Both the position numbers and the translations under genes were made by a program. Positions 47,345-55,558 of a DNA stretch of 64,000 nt are shown here, piece after piece. The stretch is from Helicobacter sp. 12S02634-8 (lineage in GTDB: Bacteria > Campylobacterota > Campylobacteria > Campylobacterales > Helicobacteraceae), in contig NZ_MLAP01000001.1 in NCBI RefSeq assembly GCF_002272865.1, forward strand, positions 218,441 through 282,440, in the 5' to 3' direction. Positions within the stretch are counted from its first letter, which is position 1. Every line of letters starts with the position of its first letter. Below the pieces are notes generated by a model. That model was not told where the DNA came from. It was given only the letters and a program-made list of their open reading frames with translations, and did no database searches.

Positions 47345-47983
47345 ATGCCACAAAATATTTCTATCGCTTATTTGGATTCACAGGGCTATGATGAAAAAAA
47401 TGGACTTTATAACCATTTTTTATACGCACCGCACCTAGAATACTTCGATATTTACAAACGCCTTGAAAAGGGAGATTTGAACGCCTTTGATGCTGCGATT
47501 ATCCCTACTAGTATCGATGAAATCCATCTATGTAAACACCAATCCATCATCAAAGATTTTCTCTCAAAAAGAAAAGTCATCGTCTCTTTTGCCCAGAATT
47601 TCCTCCCTTGGTTAGTGGGGAATCAGTTTTATATCCCTAGCGAAGTCCCTATCAAAGACAGAGAGGTCTTGATCTGCAAACACAAGATTTTTGAGGGGGT
47701 GCGTGAGTATGACTTGAATTATCGCCGCGGGGTCAAGGGGTTTTTCAATCGTGGTTATTTTAACCCACCACCTCAAGCGCAAATTATCCTCAAAGACAAT
47801 CAAGACCGATGTGTCGCTTATATCGATCGCACTTCAAGCAATGGCGTGATACTCAGCACTGCTGGGGCTGATCTGCTAGGCTTTGGTATCTTTGATACCA
47901 ACACATCTCGCAAAATGGGCGTAGCCCTGATTTTATGGATTCAAGAAGAAGTCCAAAAGCTAAAGGAAGACTATGGAGCTTAA
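47345..47983 (+). CDS. Glutamine-amidotransferase-like (ThuA-type fold) protein 1, unknown function
   Basis: A soluble protein of about 212 residues without a signal peptide. It seems to have an alpha/beta, class I GATase-like layout: FDAAIIPTSIDE, a KDFLSKRKVIVSFAQNFLPWL strand-helix unit, then FNRGYFNPPPQAQIILKD and GVILSTAGADLLGFGIF. The C-terminal part aligns with the next protein (PP...IL, Y-D/S-x-G, GFG, WI-E). No Cys-His-Glu GATase triad is evident. The start is uncertain: ATG 47306 lies only about 25 bases after the operator and has no SD, so ATG 47345 is preferred. It overlaps the next gene by 11 bases. Confidence 0.68.
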   Translation: MPQNISIAYLDSQGYDEKNGLYNHFLYAPHLEYFDIYKRLEKGDLNAFDAAIIPTSIDEIHLCKHQSIIKDFLSKRKVIVSFAQNFLPWLVGNQFYIPSEVPIKDREVLICKHKIFEGVREYDLNYRRGVKGFFNRGYFNPPPQAQIILKDNQDRCVAYIDRTSSNGVILSTAGADLLGFGIFDTNTSRKMGVALILWIQEEVQKLKEDYGA

Positions 47984-48605
47984 CAACGCAATCATCACAG
48001 GGGGCAGCTGCTACCATCAAAAATTTTTCACCAACAAAAACAATAAATATGCTAACTTTTTCAACACACGCATTTATGTGCCTGAATTGAAAAATTGGGA
48101 TTTGAATCGCTTTGATTATGTCGTGATTGCCTCAAGGGTCAATGCTGATTTTTTGCTCGAATCTACTTTTTTATTCCAAGATTACCTTGCAAATGGCGGT
48201 AATCTCGTTATCTTTGGAGAGATGTCTAAGCCTTATATCCAAGGGATACGATGGCGTGAATATCCCACAAACTTCTGGTGGTGGGTCTTTGAGGGCTCTG
48301 ATTTGCCCTTATACGCCCAAGACCCAAACCACCCCTTATTCCAAAAAATATCGCCCGAAGACGCTAAATGGCACTACCACGGGGTTTTCTACCCACCTGA
48401 GGGGAGTGAAAATATCTTAGTCAATGAACTAGGAGAAAGTATCATCTACAAGGACAATGTGAGCTTTGCAGGCTCGCTTTATGTCACTTCACTCGATCCA
48501 GATTTTCATTTTGGCTTTGGCTTCATGCCCAAAACGGAGTTTTTCTTTGACCAATTCATGCAATGGATACACGAAGATATCGTGCAGTCCAAAAACAAGG
48601 GGTGA
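47973..48605 (+). CDS. Glutamine-amidotransferase-like (ThuA-type fold) protein 2, unknown function
   Basis: A 210-residue soluble protein of the same inferred fold and a diverged tandem paralogue of the preceding one. Distinct motifs are NGGNLVIFGEMSKPYIQGI, PTNFWWWVFEG, AKWHYHGVFYPPEGSENIL, and VTSLDPDFHFGFGFMP, dense in Trp, His and Phe, which suggests a conserved binding pocket. There is no signal peptide, so it acts in the cytoplasm. ATG 47973 has AAGGAAG upstream, and its TGA overlaps a start codon of the binding-protein gene. Being locked between a metal-regulated operator and a periplasmic binding protein suggests a part in handling the imported ligand. I cannot name a function. Confidence 0.72.
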   Translation: MELNNAIITGGSCYHQKFFTNKNNKYANFFNTRIYVPELKNWDLNRFDYVVIASRVNADFLLESTFLFQDYLANGGNLVIFGEMSKPYIQGIRWREYPTNFWWWVFEGSDLPLYAQDPNHPLFQKISPEDAKWHYHGVFYPPEGSENILVNELGESIIYKDNVSFAGSLYVTSLDPDFHFGFGFMPKTEFFFDQFMQWIHEDIVQSKNKG

Positions 48606-48607
48606 TG

Positions 48608-49630
48608 ATGCGATTTTTTATTTTGTTTGCGTTATTGATAGGCTTTAGCAGCGCTATGAGTGTCAAGGATTCTTTAGGCAAGACCATCAATATCCAAGGC
48701 AAGGTTGATAAAATCTCTGTAGTTGGTGGGATGTGGCCCTTGCCCTCTATCATTATCTTGCTTGATGGCACGCCCAATCGCTTGATCCAAATCCCAAAAG
48801 CCAGCACCAATGCCCTCAAAACCTCCGTTTTAGCAAGCTTTTATCCCAAAATACTCACAATCCATAATGGCAACACAGACAATATCGAAGAAATTTTGCG
48901 TGCCAAACCCGATGTCACCTTTTGCCATCAAGCCAACAAAAAGCTCTGCGACGCCCTAAATACCATAGGCATACCCACCATAACGCTCTCAGTCAATATC
49001 AGCAACTATAATTATAAGCTCACATTAAAAAATTGGCTAGAAATCATCGGAAAAGTCTTGGGCAAAGAAGCCCTAGCCCAAAAAATCATTGATAAAAACG
49101 AAGCCACAGAATCCCAAATCCACCAAATCTTGCAATCTGTCCCAAAAAGACCCAAAGCCCTCATATTGCACCGATACGAGGGAAATGAAATCATCGCTGA
49201 TGGGCTGTTTGCGAATTATTTGCTCCAAGCCTCAGGGGCACAAAACATATTCCCAAGCTTTAAAGCCAACAGAAAAGTGAGCTTAGAAGAAATATATGCA
49301 CTCAATCCAGAAGTCATCTATATCACCAACTTCACCCAAGCAATGCCCCAGGATATCCTAGAATCCAAGCTCTGGAGTGGTATTGAAGCTGTCAAAAATA
49401 AACGCGTTTATAAAATCCCACTAGGGACTTACCGATGGTTTGCTCCCTCTGCAGAATTCTCGGTGTTTTTGAAATGGCTAGCTAAGCACAATCACCCCAA
49501 AACCTTTGCTGGCATTGATATTTCTAAAGAACTTTATGAGCATTTCAAGGAATTTTATTCATTGCAATTAGACCAGAGTCAAATCGAGCAAATCCTCCAC
49601 CCAAGCAAAGAGGCAGGAATCCTCCAATGA
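48608..49630 (+). CDS. BtuF/FecB-like periplasmic substrate-binding protein
   Basis: A class III periplasmic binding protein delivering a metal, metallophore or corrinoid to the FecD/FecE-like importer. It has a signal peptide (RFFILFALLIGFSSAMS), an N-lobe (KISVVGGMWPLPSIIILL, LRAKPDVTFC), a long linking helix (ALAQKIIDKNEATESQIHQI), and a C-lobe (LEEIYALNPEVIYITNF, VKNKRVYKIPLGTYRWFAPSAE). There is no lipobox Cys at the usual site, so it is probably soluble. AAGGGG lies five bases before ATG 48608; ATG 48605, overlapping the previous stop, is too close to it. It is on the strand opposite its permease. Confidence 0.86.
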   Translation: MRFFILFALLIGFSSAMSVKDSLGKTINIQGKVDKISVVGGMWPLPSIIILLDGTPNRLIQIPKASTNALKTSVLASFYPKILTIHNGNTDNIEEILRAKPDVTFCHQANKKLCDALNTIGIPTITLSVNISNYNYKLTLKNWLEIIGKVLGKEALAQKIIDKNEATESQIHQILQSVPKRPKALILHRYEGNEIIADGLFANYLLQASGAQNIFPSFKANRKVSLEEIYALNPEVIYITNFTQAMPQDILESKLWSGIEAVKNKRVYKIPLGTYRWFAPSAEFSVFLKWLAKHNHPKTFAGIDISKELYEHFKEFYSLQLDQSQIEQILHPSKEAGILQ

Positions 49631-49759
49631 CCCCCTCGCCTTTTAAGACACAAACTTTTAAGACACAAGGGCAGTCTATTGGGATTGATTTACCTAGCCC
49701 AACAACACAAAAATAAAATGTAAGAGAAAATATCAAAACAAGAGAGCAAAATAAGACTT

Positions 49760-49788
49760 GGAGCTACATTTTAAGGACTTGTAGCTCC
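49760..49788. terminator. Hairpin downstream of the binding-protein gene
   Basis: GGAGCTACA (49760-49768) and TGTAGCTCC (49780-49788) form a perfect 9-bp stem with an 11-base loop between the convergent binding-protein and tRNA-Leu genes. T-tracts are weak on both strands. Confidence 0.5.
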
Positions 49789-49864
49789 GAAAATGACATA
49801 AAATGAAAAAAATAAAACCCAATAGAGATAGTTTGTTTTAGGAATAGTTAGATATATGAATTGA

Positions 49865-49949
<85 letters not shown>

Positions 49950-50325
49950 ATTGAATCCTCTATCTTGCGTATCCAACCAAGTGTCTATAAAATTATTTAT
50001 CAATAAATAGCAAACAAACACTCTAAATCTTGATGGACTCAAATAGAGATAAAATAGTCAAATGAAGCCGTATTCTATCGCTATAATCTTTAAAAACAAC
50101 TGAAAAATAGGGGATTGCAACAATCTTTAAATCCCAACAAGCTCCCAAAACACAACAAACCCAACAAATAAATCCAATCAAGCAATCCCAAAAATAACCC
50201 CTCCCCTTTTTTCTCATTTTGCCATTTTTTTATTTTTTATGGTCTAAAAATCAAATTATCCCGCATAAAAACAACATACAAAGACTTAGGGAATAAAATT
50301 TGCAGGCAGCTTGGGGCAGAGAAAA

Positions 50326-50400
50326 TTTTTGAACTCAGTGAATTTTTAAACTTTAGTCAAATTTTTTGGACTGAGTGAAATTTTGGATTGAGTCAAAGTT
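50326..50400 (+). repeat. Four alternating ~18-bp direct repeats upstream of nrdB
   Basis: Cores AGTGAA (50337), AGTCAA (50355), AGTGAA (50374) and AGTCAA (50391) alternate at 18, 19 and 17 bases, each preceded by an AC/AT-rich half and followed by a T run. They end about 23 bases before the nrdB -10 box, a natural place for a regulator array. Confidence 0.7.
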
Positions 50401-50422
50401 TTCGGATTTATGTGTATCACAT

Positions 50423-50428
50423 TATATT
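50423..50428 (+). promoter_or_regulatory. Probable -10 box (TATATT) of the nrdB operon
   Basis: An AT-rich -10 lies 51 bases upstream of the GTG start, giving a leader of about 45 bases with AAGGA. It follows the repeat array directly. Confidence 0.5.
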
Positions 50429-50478
50429 TTGGATATTGTTTCAAAACACATTTTAAGATTTATCAGTAAGGAATATCT

Positions 50479-51516
50479 GTGCCTAGTCATATTGTTGAGC
50501 GTAAGAAAATTTATAACCCCAATTCCACAGAGGGGGTCAATGACCGCAGAATATTTGGTGGGAATCCCACAAGTATGTTCGATCTCAATAAAATCAAATA
50601 CCAATGGGCTTACAACCTCTGGAAGCTGATGTTAGCCAATACTTGGTTCCCTGAAGAAATCAATATGAATCCCGATAAGCGCGATTATAATGGCGGACTC
50701 ACCCCGCAAGAAAAAGCGGGCTATGACAGAGCTTTAGCGCAGCTCATTTTTATGGATAGCCTCCAAACCAACAATCTCATCGATAATGTCAATCCCTATA
50801 TCACAAGCCCAGAGATCAACCTCATCTTAGTGCGTCAAGCCTATGAAGAAGCCCTGCACTCTCAAAGCTATGCAGTGATGGTGGAGTCTATCTCTGCTAA
50901 TACTGATGAAATCTATGATATGTGGCGGAGTGATATGCAACTTCGGAGCAAAAACGACCATATCGCCAATGTCTATTTAGAACTTGCTCAAAACCCCACA
51001 GAGAGAAATCTCCTCAAAGCAATGTTTGCCAATCAGATTTTAGAGGGGATTTATTTTTATAGTGGGTTTAGCTTCTTTTATACGCTCGCACGCAGTGGGA
51101 AAATGCTAGGGTCTGCACAGATGATTCGCTTTATCCAGCGCGATGAAGTCACGCATTTGGTGTTGTTCCAAAATATGATCAACTCCCTCAAAAGCGAGCG
51201 CCCTGATCTTTTCACCAAAGACTTAGAAGAAGAAGTCATCGAAATGTTTAAAAAAGCTGTAGAAATCGAATCTCTCTGGGGAGAATACATCACACAAGGG
51301 CAGATTTTAGGCTTGACTGCTGATATTATCCATCAATACATCTGCCATTTGGCTGATGATAGGCTCTCAAAAGTAGGACTCCCCAAGCTCTATCATGTGA
51401 CCCACCCGATCAAATGGGTCGATCAGTTTGCTAGTTTCAATGACCAAAAGACTAACTTTTTTGAAGCCAAAGTGACCAACTACGCCAAAGGGAGTGTGAA
51501 TTTTGATGATTTCTAG
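50479..51516 (+). CDS. nrdB: Ribonucleotide reductase class Ia beta subunit
   Basis: It holds the diiron-tyrosyl radical cofactor that starts reduction of ribonucleotides by NrdA. Iron ligands are in [26 protein letters not shown] and [12 protein letters not shown]; the C-terminal tail ends [12 protein letters not shown], the peptide that docks to NrdA. Length (345 residues) and the start [15 protein letters not shown] match Helicobacter NrdB. GTG 50479 has AAGGA six bases upstream. It leads an operon with a nitrilase-family gene, pcm, prepilin peptidase, lptF/G and truA; nrdA is not in the window. Confidence 0.97.
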   Translation: MPSHIVERKKIYNPNSTEGVNDRRIFGGNPTSMFDLNKIKYQWAYNLWKLMLANTWFPEEINMNPDKRDYNGGLTPQEKAGYDRALAQLIFMDSLQTNNLIDNVNPYITSPEINLILVRQAYEEALHSQSYAVMVESISANTDEIYDMWRSDMQLRSKNDHIANVYLELAQNPTERNLLKAMFANQILEGIYFYSGFSFFYTLARSGKMLGSAQMIRFIQRDEVTHLVLFQNMINSLKSERPDLFTKDLEEEVIEMFKKAVEIESLWGEYITQGQILGLTADIIHQYICHLADDRLSKVGLPKLYHVTHPIKWVDQFASFNDQKTNFFEAKVTNYAKGSVNFDDF

Positions 51517-52225
51517 ACAATTATGTGCCTTGCAGCTTAAGACCAAGCAAGATTTCGCCTCTAACCTCTCAGCAGTCGCTGCCCTTGTCCAAAAGACAGC
51601 CCTTGATGCAATCATCTTGACACCTGAGGTGGTTTTTACAGGCTTTTGCTATCAGCGTATGGAAGAGGCCAGTGAGTTTTCTAAGCGAGCTACTGAGAGT
51701 CTTTTAGCCATTTCAAGAGATCGAAGTATCATCACTACGATGATAGAAAAAAATGGCAATCATTTTTTCAATAATCTCAAAGTGTTCCATAAAGGCGAGG
51801 TGATACACAAGCAAAGTAAGTGCAAGTTATTTTTGCTTGGTGAAGAACATTTGCATTTTAGTGCTGGAGATGTTGAAGAGATCGTGCCGTTTTTTATCGA
51901 TGGGATCGCTTGTGGAGCATTGAATTGCTTTGAGTTGCGATTTATCACATTATGGCAGAGAGTCCATCAAGCAGAGATTATATTTGTCCCTGCCCAATGG
52001 GCAAAGGCAAGGAAAGATCACTATGAAACGCTCTCTAAAGCCCTAGCCATCACTTCAGAGAGCTTTGTTGTTGCTAGCAATAGTGCCAATGACCAAATGG
52101 CAAAAGGCAGCGGGATCATCACTCCCTATGGTCTGGTATATCGCAATGACAAAAAAGAGTTAGTCACGCTCAATGCCGATTTGAGCGAGGTGGGGAAAAT
52201 GAGAAAATATATTTATATGGCTTGA
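51506..52225 (+). CDS. Carbon-nitrogen hydrolase (nitrilase superfamily)
   Basis: A small amidase-like enzyme with the Glu-Lys-Cys triad: Glu in ILTPEVVF, Lys in KQSKCKLFL, and Cys in [10 protein letters not shown]. At about 240 residues it is short, near the Nit/omega-amidase branch. The substrate cannot be assigned. It overlaps nrdB by about 11 bases; ATG 51506 or TTG 51503 could be the start. It is followed by pcm nine bases on. Confidence 0.87.
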   Translation: MISRQLCALQLKTKQDFASNLSAVAALVQKTALDAIILTPEVVFTGFCYQRMEEASEFSKRATESLLAISRDRSIITTMIEKNGNHFFNNLKVFHKGEVIHKQSKCKLFLLGEEHLHFSAGDVEEIVPFFIDGIACGALNCFELRFITLWQRVHQAEIIFVPAQWAKARKDHYETLSKALAITSESFVVASNSANDQMAKGSGIITPYGLVYRNDKKELVTLNADLSEVGKMRKYIYMA

Positions 52226-52233
52226 GGTGATGT

Positions 52234-52866
52234 GTGTATAAGATCAAAAGCTATTTGATGTGCGATGAAATCGCCAAACAATTCCCTCTCAAAGAAAATA
52301 TCCGCAAAGCAATATCTGAGATCGATAGAGAGCTTTTTGTGCCCTATTCCCTCAAACATCTGGCCTATAACCTCGAAGCCCTCCCAATGGGCGCAGACCA
52401 ATGGATCAGCTCCCCACTCACCGTGGCAAAAATGACACAATATCTCAAGCCAGAGGGGGCTGATAGCGTCTTAGAGATAGGCTGTGGGAGTGGGTATCAA
52501 GCGATGGTGCTCTCCAAGCTCTTTCGCCGCGTGTTTTCTATTGAGCGAATTGAAAAACTCCTTTTAGAGGCAAAAGAACGATTCAGAAAAATCGGTGTGA
52601 GTAATATCAACACCAAGCTAGATGATGGACAAAAGGGCTGGGGGGCGTTTGGCCCTTATGATAGAATCTTATTTTCTGCTTATCTTAAAACTATCCCCCC
52701 TGCTATCATCGACCAGCTCGAAGAAGGGGGCGTGCTCGTAGCGCCAGTCTTAGAGGGAGGGGTGCAGATGATCCAACGTTTTTATAAGAAAAATAACCAA
52801 TTGAGTGCCCCTGAAACCCTTGAAAAATGCTTATTTGTGCCTGTGATGGATGGCTTGAAACGCTAA
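52234..52866 (+). CDS. pcm: Protein-L-isoaspartate O-methyltransferase
   Basis: It repairs isoaspartyl damage in proteins using S-adenosylmethionine. The SAM-binding motif is [19 protein letters not shown] near residue 80, preceded by the PCMT loop [13 protein letters not shown]. Further motifs are [17 protein letters not shown] and the C-terminal [11 protein letters not shown] 52234 has TTGAGG six bases upstream. Its TAA overlaps the next ATG in TAATG. Confidence 0.93.
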   Translation: MYKIKSYLMCDEIAKQFPLKENIRKAISEIDRELFVPYSLKHLAYNLEALPMGADQWISSPLTVAKMTQYLKPEGADSVLEIGCGSGYQAMVLSKLFRRVFSIERIEKLLLEAKERFRKIGVSNINTKLDDGQKGWGAFGPYDRILFSAYLKTIPPAIIDQLEEGGVLVAPVLEGGVQMIQRFYKKNNQLSAPETLEKCLFVPVMDGLKR

Positions 52867-53543
52867 TGGATTGGAGTTATTTAGCTTTTAGTCCAGACAA
52901 TCTCTTGTATTTCTTCCTCACACCACACAGATGGGATAATAGCGTTTTTATTGTCATACTTTTAGGCTGGGGGATTTTTGGTCTGTGTAAGCTTGATAAG
53001 CCTTGTGCAGATGGATTCAAAACGCTATCTTTCAATGTCTTGACTCTAGTGATTTTGCTTGCTTTGGGGGTTGTATTGGGGGGCTTTTATAAAGGATTGT
53101 TTCAGTTTTGGCTGATGGGGGTTGTGACCTTGATGGTGCTTTTGGCCTTACTGGATGCTAAATTATTGAGCGTGCCTGATTGGATAAATTTTGGAGTTTT
53201 TTTCCTTGTGATTTTAGGCAGTGTGTTTTTTGAGGGCTATGCGTGGCTATTTTCTAGTAAATTCATAGGTGGGCTGGCTTTAGCAGGCTTGTTTGCGATA
53301 TTGCGAATCTTTGGAGATATGATAGCTAGACGCGAGGTGCTTGGCGAGGGAGATATTGTCTTTGTGGCTTCTAGTGGGTTTTTATTTGGGATACAAGATG
53401 CTTTGATTGGGGTGTTTTGGGGTTGTGTGCTTGGCGTGGTTTGGGCGATGATTTTAAGACTCAAGGGCAAGAAATCTTATCAAATCCCTTTGATTACCTT
53501 TATTGTTTTGGGACTATGCGTGGGCTTTTTTAGAGGTTTATGA
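52866..53543 (+). CDS. Prepilin peptidase-like protein (A24 family), orphan
   Basis: A polytopic membrane aspartyl protease of the type IV prepilin peptidase family. The two catalytic aspartates are seen in ALLDAKLLSVPDWINF and GEGDIVFVAS (GxGD). The N-terminal methyltransferase domain with its CxxC pairs is missing, as in FlaK/archaellin-type or short PilD forms. The start is ATG 52866, coupled to pcm. No pilin, PilB/PilC or secretin gene is nearby, so a substrate must lie elsewhere, perhaps a competence pseudopilin, or the protein has another role. Confidence 0.82.
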   Translation: MDWSYLAFSPDNLLYFFLTPHRWDNSVFIVILLGWGIFGLCKLDKPCADGFKTLSFNVLTLVILLALGVVLGGFYKGLFQFWLMGVVTLMVLLALLDAKLLSVPDWINFGVFFLVILGSVFFEGYAWLFSSKFIGGLALAGLFAILRIFGDMIARREVLGEGDIVFVASSGFLFGIQDALIGVFWGCVLGVVWAMILRLKGKKSYQIPLITFIVLGLCVGFFRGL

Positions 53544-54559
53544 TGATCAAAAAATATATTTTCTTGGCTATTTCACAGATTTTTTTCCCATTTTTTTTGG
53601 TGCTGTTTTTTATCGCCTCTGTTGTGCTACTCATTGGGATTGCTGGGGTTACACTTGTTGTGAAAATGGGATTTTTGGATCTTTTGGTTTTGTTTTTGTA
53701 TTCACTGCCAGGGACTATCTTTTTTATCATACCGATTACTTTTTTTGCCTCTTGTGTCTTGGGACTCTCAAGGCTCTCTTATGATTATGAATTGCTCGTA
53801 TTTTTCTCTCTGGGCGTTTCCCCTAAAAATATCGTAAAAATCTTTGTCCCCATCACTTTGCTTGTGAGCTTGGTGCTGCTGATGTTTTCTTTAGTGATGA
53901 TCCCCTTATCTAAAAGCGCGTATTCTGATTTTGTCGCAGAGAAAAAAAGTAAGGTTGATATCAATATCAGACCCGGTGAATTTGGACAAAAGCTCGGAGA
54001 TTGGCTAGTGTATGTCGATAAAGCCCATCACAACGACTATGAAGGGCTAGTCTTGTTCTCAAGCGATGGGCTTTCAAAAGAGAGTTTTATCGTCGCTCAA
54101 AGTGGCGCAGTGAGTAATGATAAAGGGATTTTTGAACTCAAGCTCTATAATGGCGATGCGTATTTTGCAGAAAATAAAGAAATCAAAAAAATTGATTTTA
54201 AGCAAATGAGCCTTAAAAACGAAACGGGGGCTTTGAAACTGAGTTCTTATGATTTGATTGATTATTGGCAGAGTGCTTTTAAGGGCGATTCTTCACAATC
54301 TAGGCGCTTAGCGCAAGCAATCCTTACTTCGATTTTCCCATTGGTGAGTATTTTTCTGATCCCTTTATTTGGTATCTCCAACCCACGATTCCATAAAAAT
54401 ATGTCTTATGTGTATATCCTTGCTGGGACGGGGATTTATTTTTTAATCATGCATATCATGAGTCAAAATGCGCCTTTTTGGGGGATTGGCTTGCTGCCTT
54501 TGGTGTGGCTTTTGGGGTCGTATTGGCTTTACAGACATTTTATTTTTAGATTTTACTGA
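53543..54559 (+). CDS. LptF/LptG-family permease
   Basis: A YjgP/YjgQ-type subunit of the LPS transporter LptB2FG that moves lipopolysaccharide from the inner membrane to LptC/A/D. TM helices lie at about 5-40, 50-75, 95-115, then a periplasmic beta-jellyroll domain (about 125-245; ADNWLVYVDKAHHNDYEGLVLF-like), and three C-terminal helices. ATG 53543 has AGAGG six bases upstream; the previous codon is also ATG and overlaps the peptidase stop. LptF and LptG cannot be told apart here. Confidence 0.9.
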   Translation: MIKKYIFLAISQIFFPFFLVLFFIASVVLLIGIAGVTLVVKMGFLDLLVLFLYSLPGTIFFIIPITFFASCVLGLSRLSYDYELLVFFSLGVSPKNIVKIFVPITLLVSLVLLMFSLVMIPLSKSAYSDFVAEKKSKVDINIRPGEFGQKLGDWLVYVDKAHHNDYEGLVLFSSDGLSKESFIVAQSGAVSNDKGIFELKLYNGDAYFAENKEIKKIDFKQMSLKNETGALKLSSYDLIDYWQSAFKGDSSQSRRLAQAILTSIFPLVSIFLIPLFGISNPRFHKNMSYVYILAGTGIYFLIMHIMSQNAPFWGIGLLPLVWLLGSYWLYRHFIFRFY

Positions 54560-55299
54560 TGAAACGACTCAAAGCAGTGATTGCCTATGATGGGAGTGTA
54601 TTTAGCGGGTTTGCTAGGCAGAGGCGAGCAGGGATCATGAGCGTAACAGAAGCTATCGAATCTGTGCTCAAAAATATTGGCATTGATGATACAATCATCG
54701 GAGCAGGACGCACAGACAAAGGCGTGCACGCTAGTGGGCAAGTCATTTCATTTAAGGCTTTGACACAGATAAAAACAGACAAAATCCGCTCATTACTCAA
54801 CCAAAAACTCTACCCACATATTTACATCAAAAATCTCCAAGAAGTCCCCCTAGATTTCCACCCCCGATTTGACGCAAAAGCTAGGGGATACCGCTATATC
54901 TTTGGGAGTCAGTTTATCAATCCTTTTATCTCCAAATACATCTCTCAAGAAAAATTTGGCGATACAATGCGTATACAAGAAGCTTTGAAGCTCTTTGTGG
55001 GGGTGCATCATTTTGGATATTTCAAAAAGCAAGGCAGTCCCACCAAAAGCGATGTGCGCGAGATTTTATCTGCTAGAATCTATCCCCATAAGATATTTTC
55101 TCAGACCTATCAAGTCATCTATTTAGAAGGCAGAGGGTTTTTGCGCTCACAAGTGCGGCTGATGGTTGGAATCATTTTGGCTTACTCTAGGGGTGAAGTG
55201 CGTTTAGAAGATATCACACTGCAGCTAGAGGGGCAAAAAAGGGTCTTTAGCTGTCCTGTAAGCCCCAATGGTCTGTATTTATGCCGAGTCGTGTATTAA
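54559..55299 (+). CDS. truA: tRNA pseudouridine(38-40) synthase TruA
   Basis: It makes pseudouridine in the anticodon stem of many tRNAs. The catalytic Asp53 is in GAGRTDKGVHASGQV. Other motifs: AYDGSVFSGFARQ, YLEGRGFLRSQVRLMVG. 246 residues. The ATG overlaps the LptF/G stop (TGATG). Last gene of the nrdB operon; the 6S RNA locus follows. Confidence 0.95.
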   Translation: MKRLKAVIAYDGSVFSGFARQRRAGIMSVTEAIESVLKNIGIDDTIIGAGRTDKGVHASGQVISFKALTQIKTDKIRSLLNQKLYPHIYIKNLQEVPLDFHPRFDAKARGYRYIFGSQFINPFISKYISQEKFGDTMRIQEALKLFVGVHHFGYFKKQGSPTKSDVREILSARIYPHKIFSQTYQVIYLEGRGFLRSQVRLMVGIILAYSRGEVRLEDITLQLEGQKRVFSCPVSPNGLYLCRVVY

Positions 55300-55334
55300 T
55301 GTGCGGATATATGGTAATTTAAAGCTCGATATAC

Positions 55335-55340
55335 TATAAT
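55335..55340 (+). promoter_or_regulatory. TATAAT -10 box of the 6S RNA locus
   Basis: A consensus -10 within CTATAATCACAC places transcription start at about 55346-55348, just where the RNA fold begins. Confidence 0.65.
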
Positions 55341-55346
55341 CACACT

Positions 55347-55505
55347 GCCTGAATGATTCGTGTTTCTTAATTTTGCGAGTTCGTTAGATAAGTATTTTAA
55401 AGACTGATTGTAGCAGTCTTTGTGTGTTCGGTATTTTCGCTTGCAGCCCTTAGGGTGAGAATCTGCCGCCTAATAAGGCTCTCTTGGTCTATTTGTAGCT
55501 TTTTT
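55347..55505 (+). ncRNA. ssrS: Probable 6S RNA
   Basis: 6S RNA binds housekeeping RNA polymerase and mimics an open promoter. The fold fits: outer pairings GCCT (55347)/AGGC (55476) and GATTC (55355)/GAATC (55459). Then comes a large central bubble whose 3' side can form a CCC-TTA-GGG mini-hairpin, then GCGAG (55375)/CTTGC (55440), and an apical 8-bp stem AAAGACTG/CAGTCTTT (55399-55421). A consensus -10 sits just upstream, and the location before purD is where I recall the epsilonproteobacterial 6S gene. The 3' end is uncertain; the T run near 55500-55505 is one option. Confidence 0.65.
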
Positions 55506-55558
55506 GAGCTGCGCATATATGTAGCGGTCATTTGGGTAAAAATAAAAATGGAAATATG

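Larger units (their letters stand above)
49950..50478. other. Intergenic region upstream of nrdB
   Basis: About 530 bases without a credible gene. Going right: the AT-rich upstream region of tRNA-Leu on the minus strand, CAAC-rich simple sequence (50096-50180), an AT-rich stretch, then four direct repeats and the nrdB promoter, listed separately. Confidence 0.6.

Noticed and set aside
50096..50180. CAAC-rich simple sequence as a CRISPR or tandem-repeat array
   Set aside because: No regular spacing or conserved repeat unit; only compositional bias.
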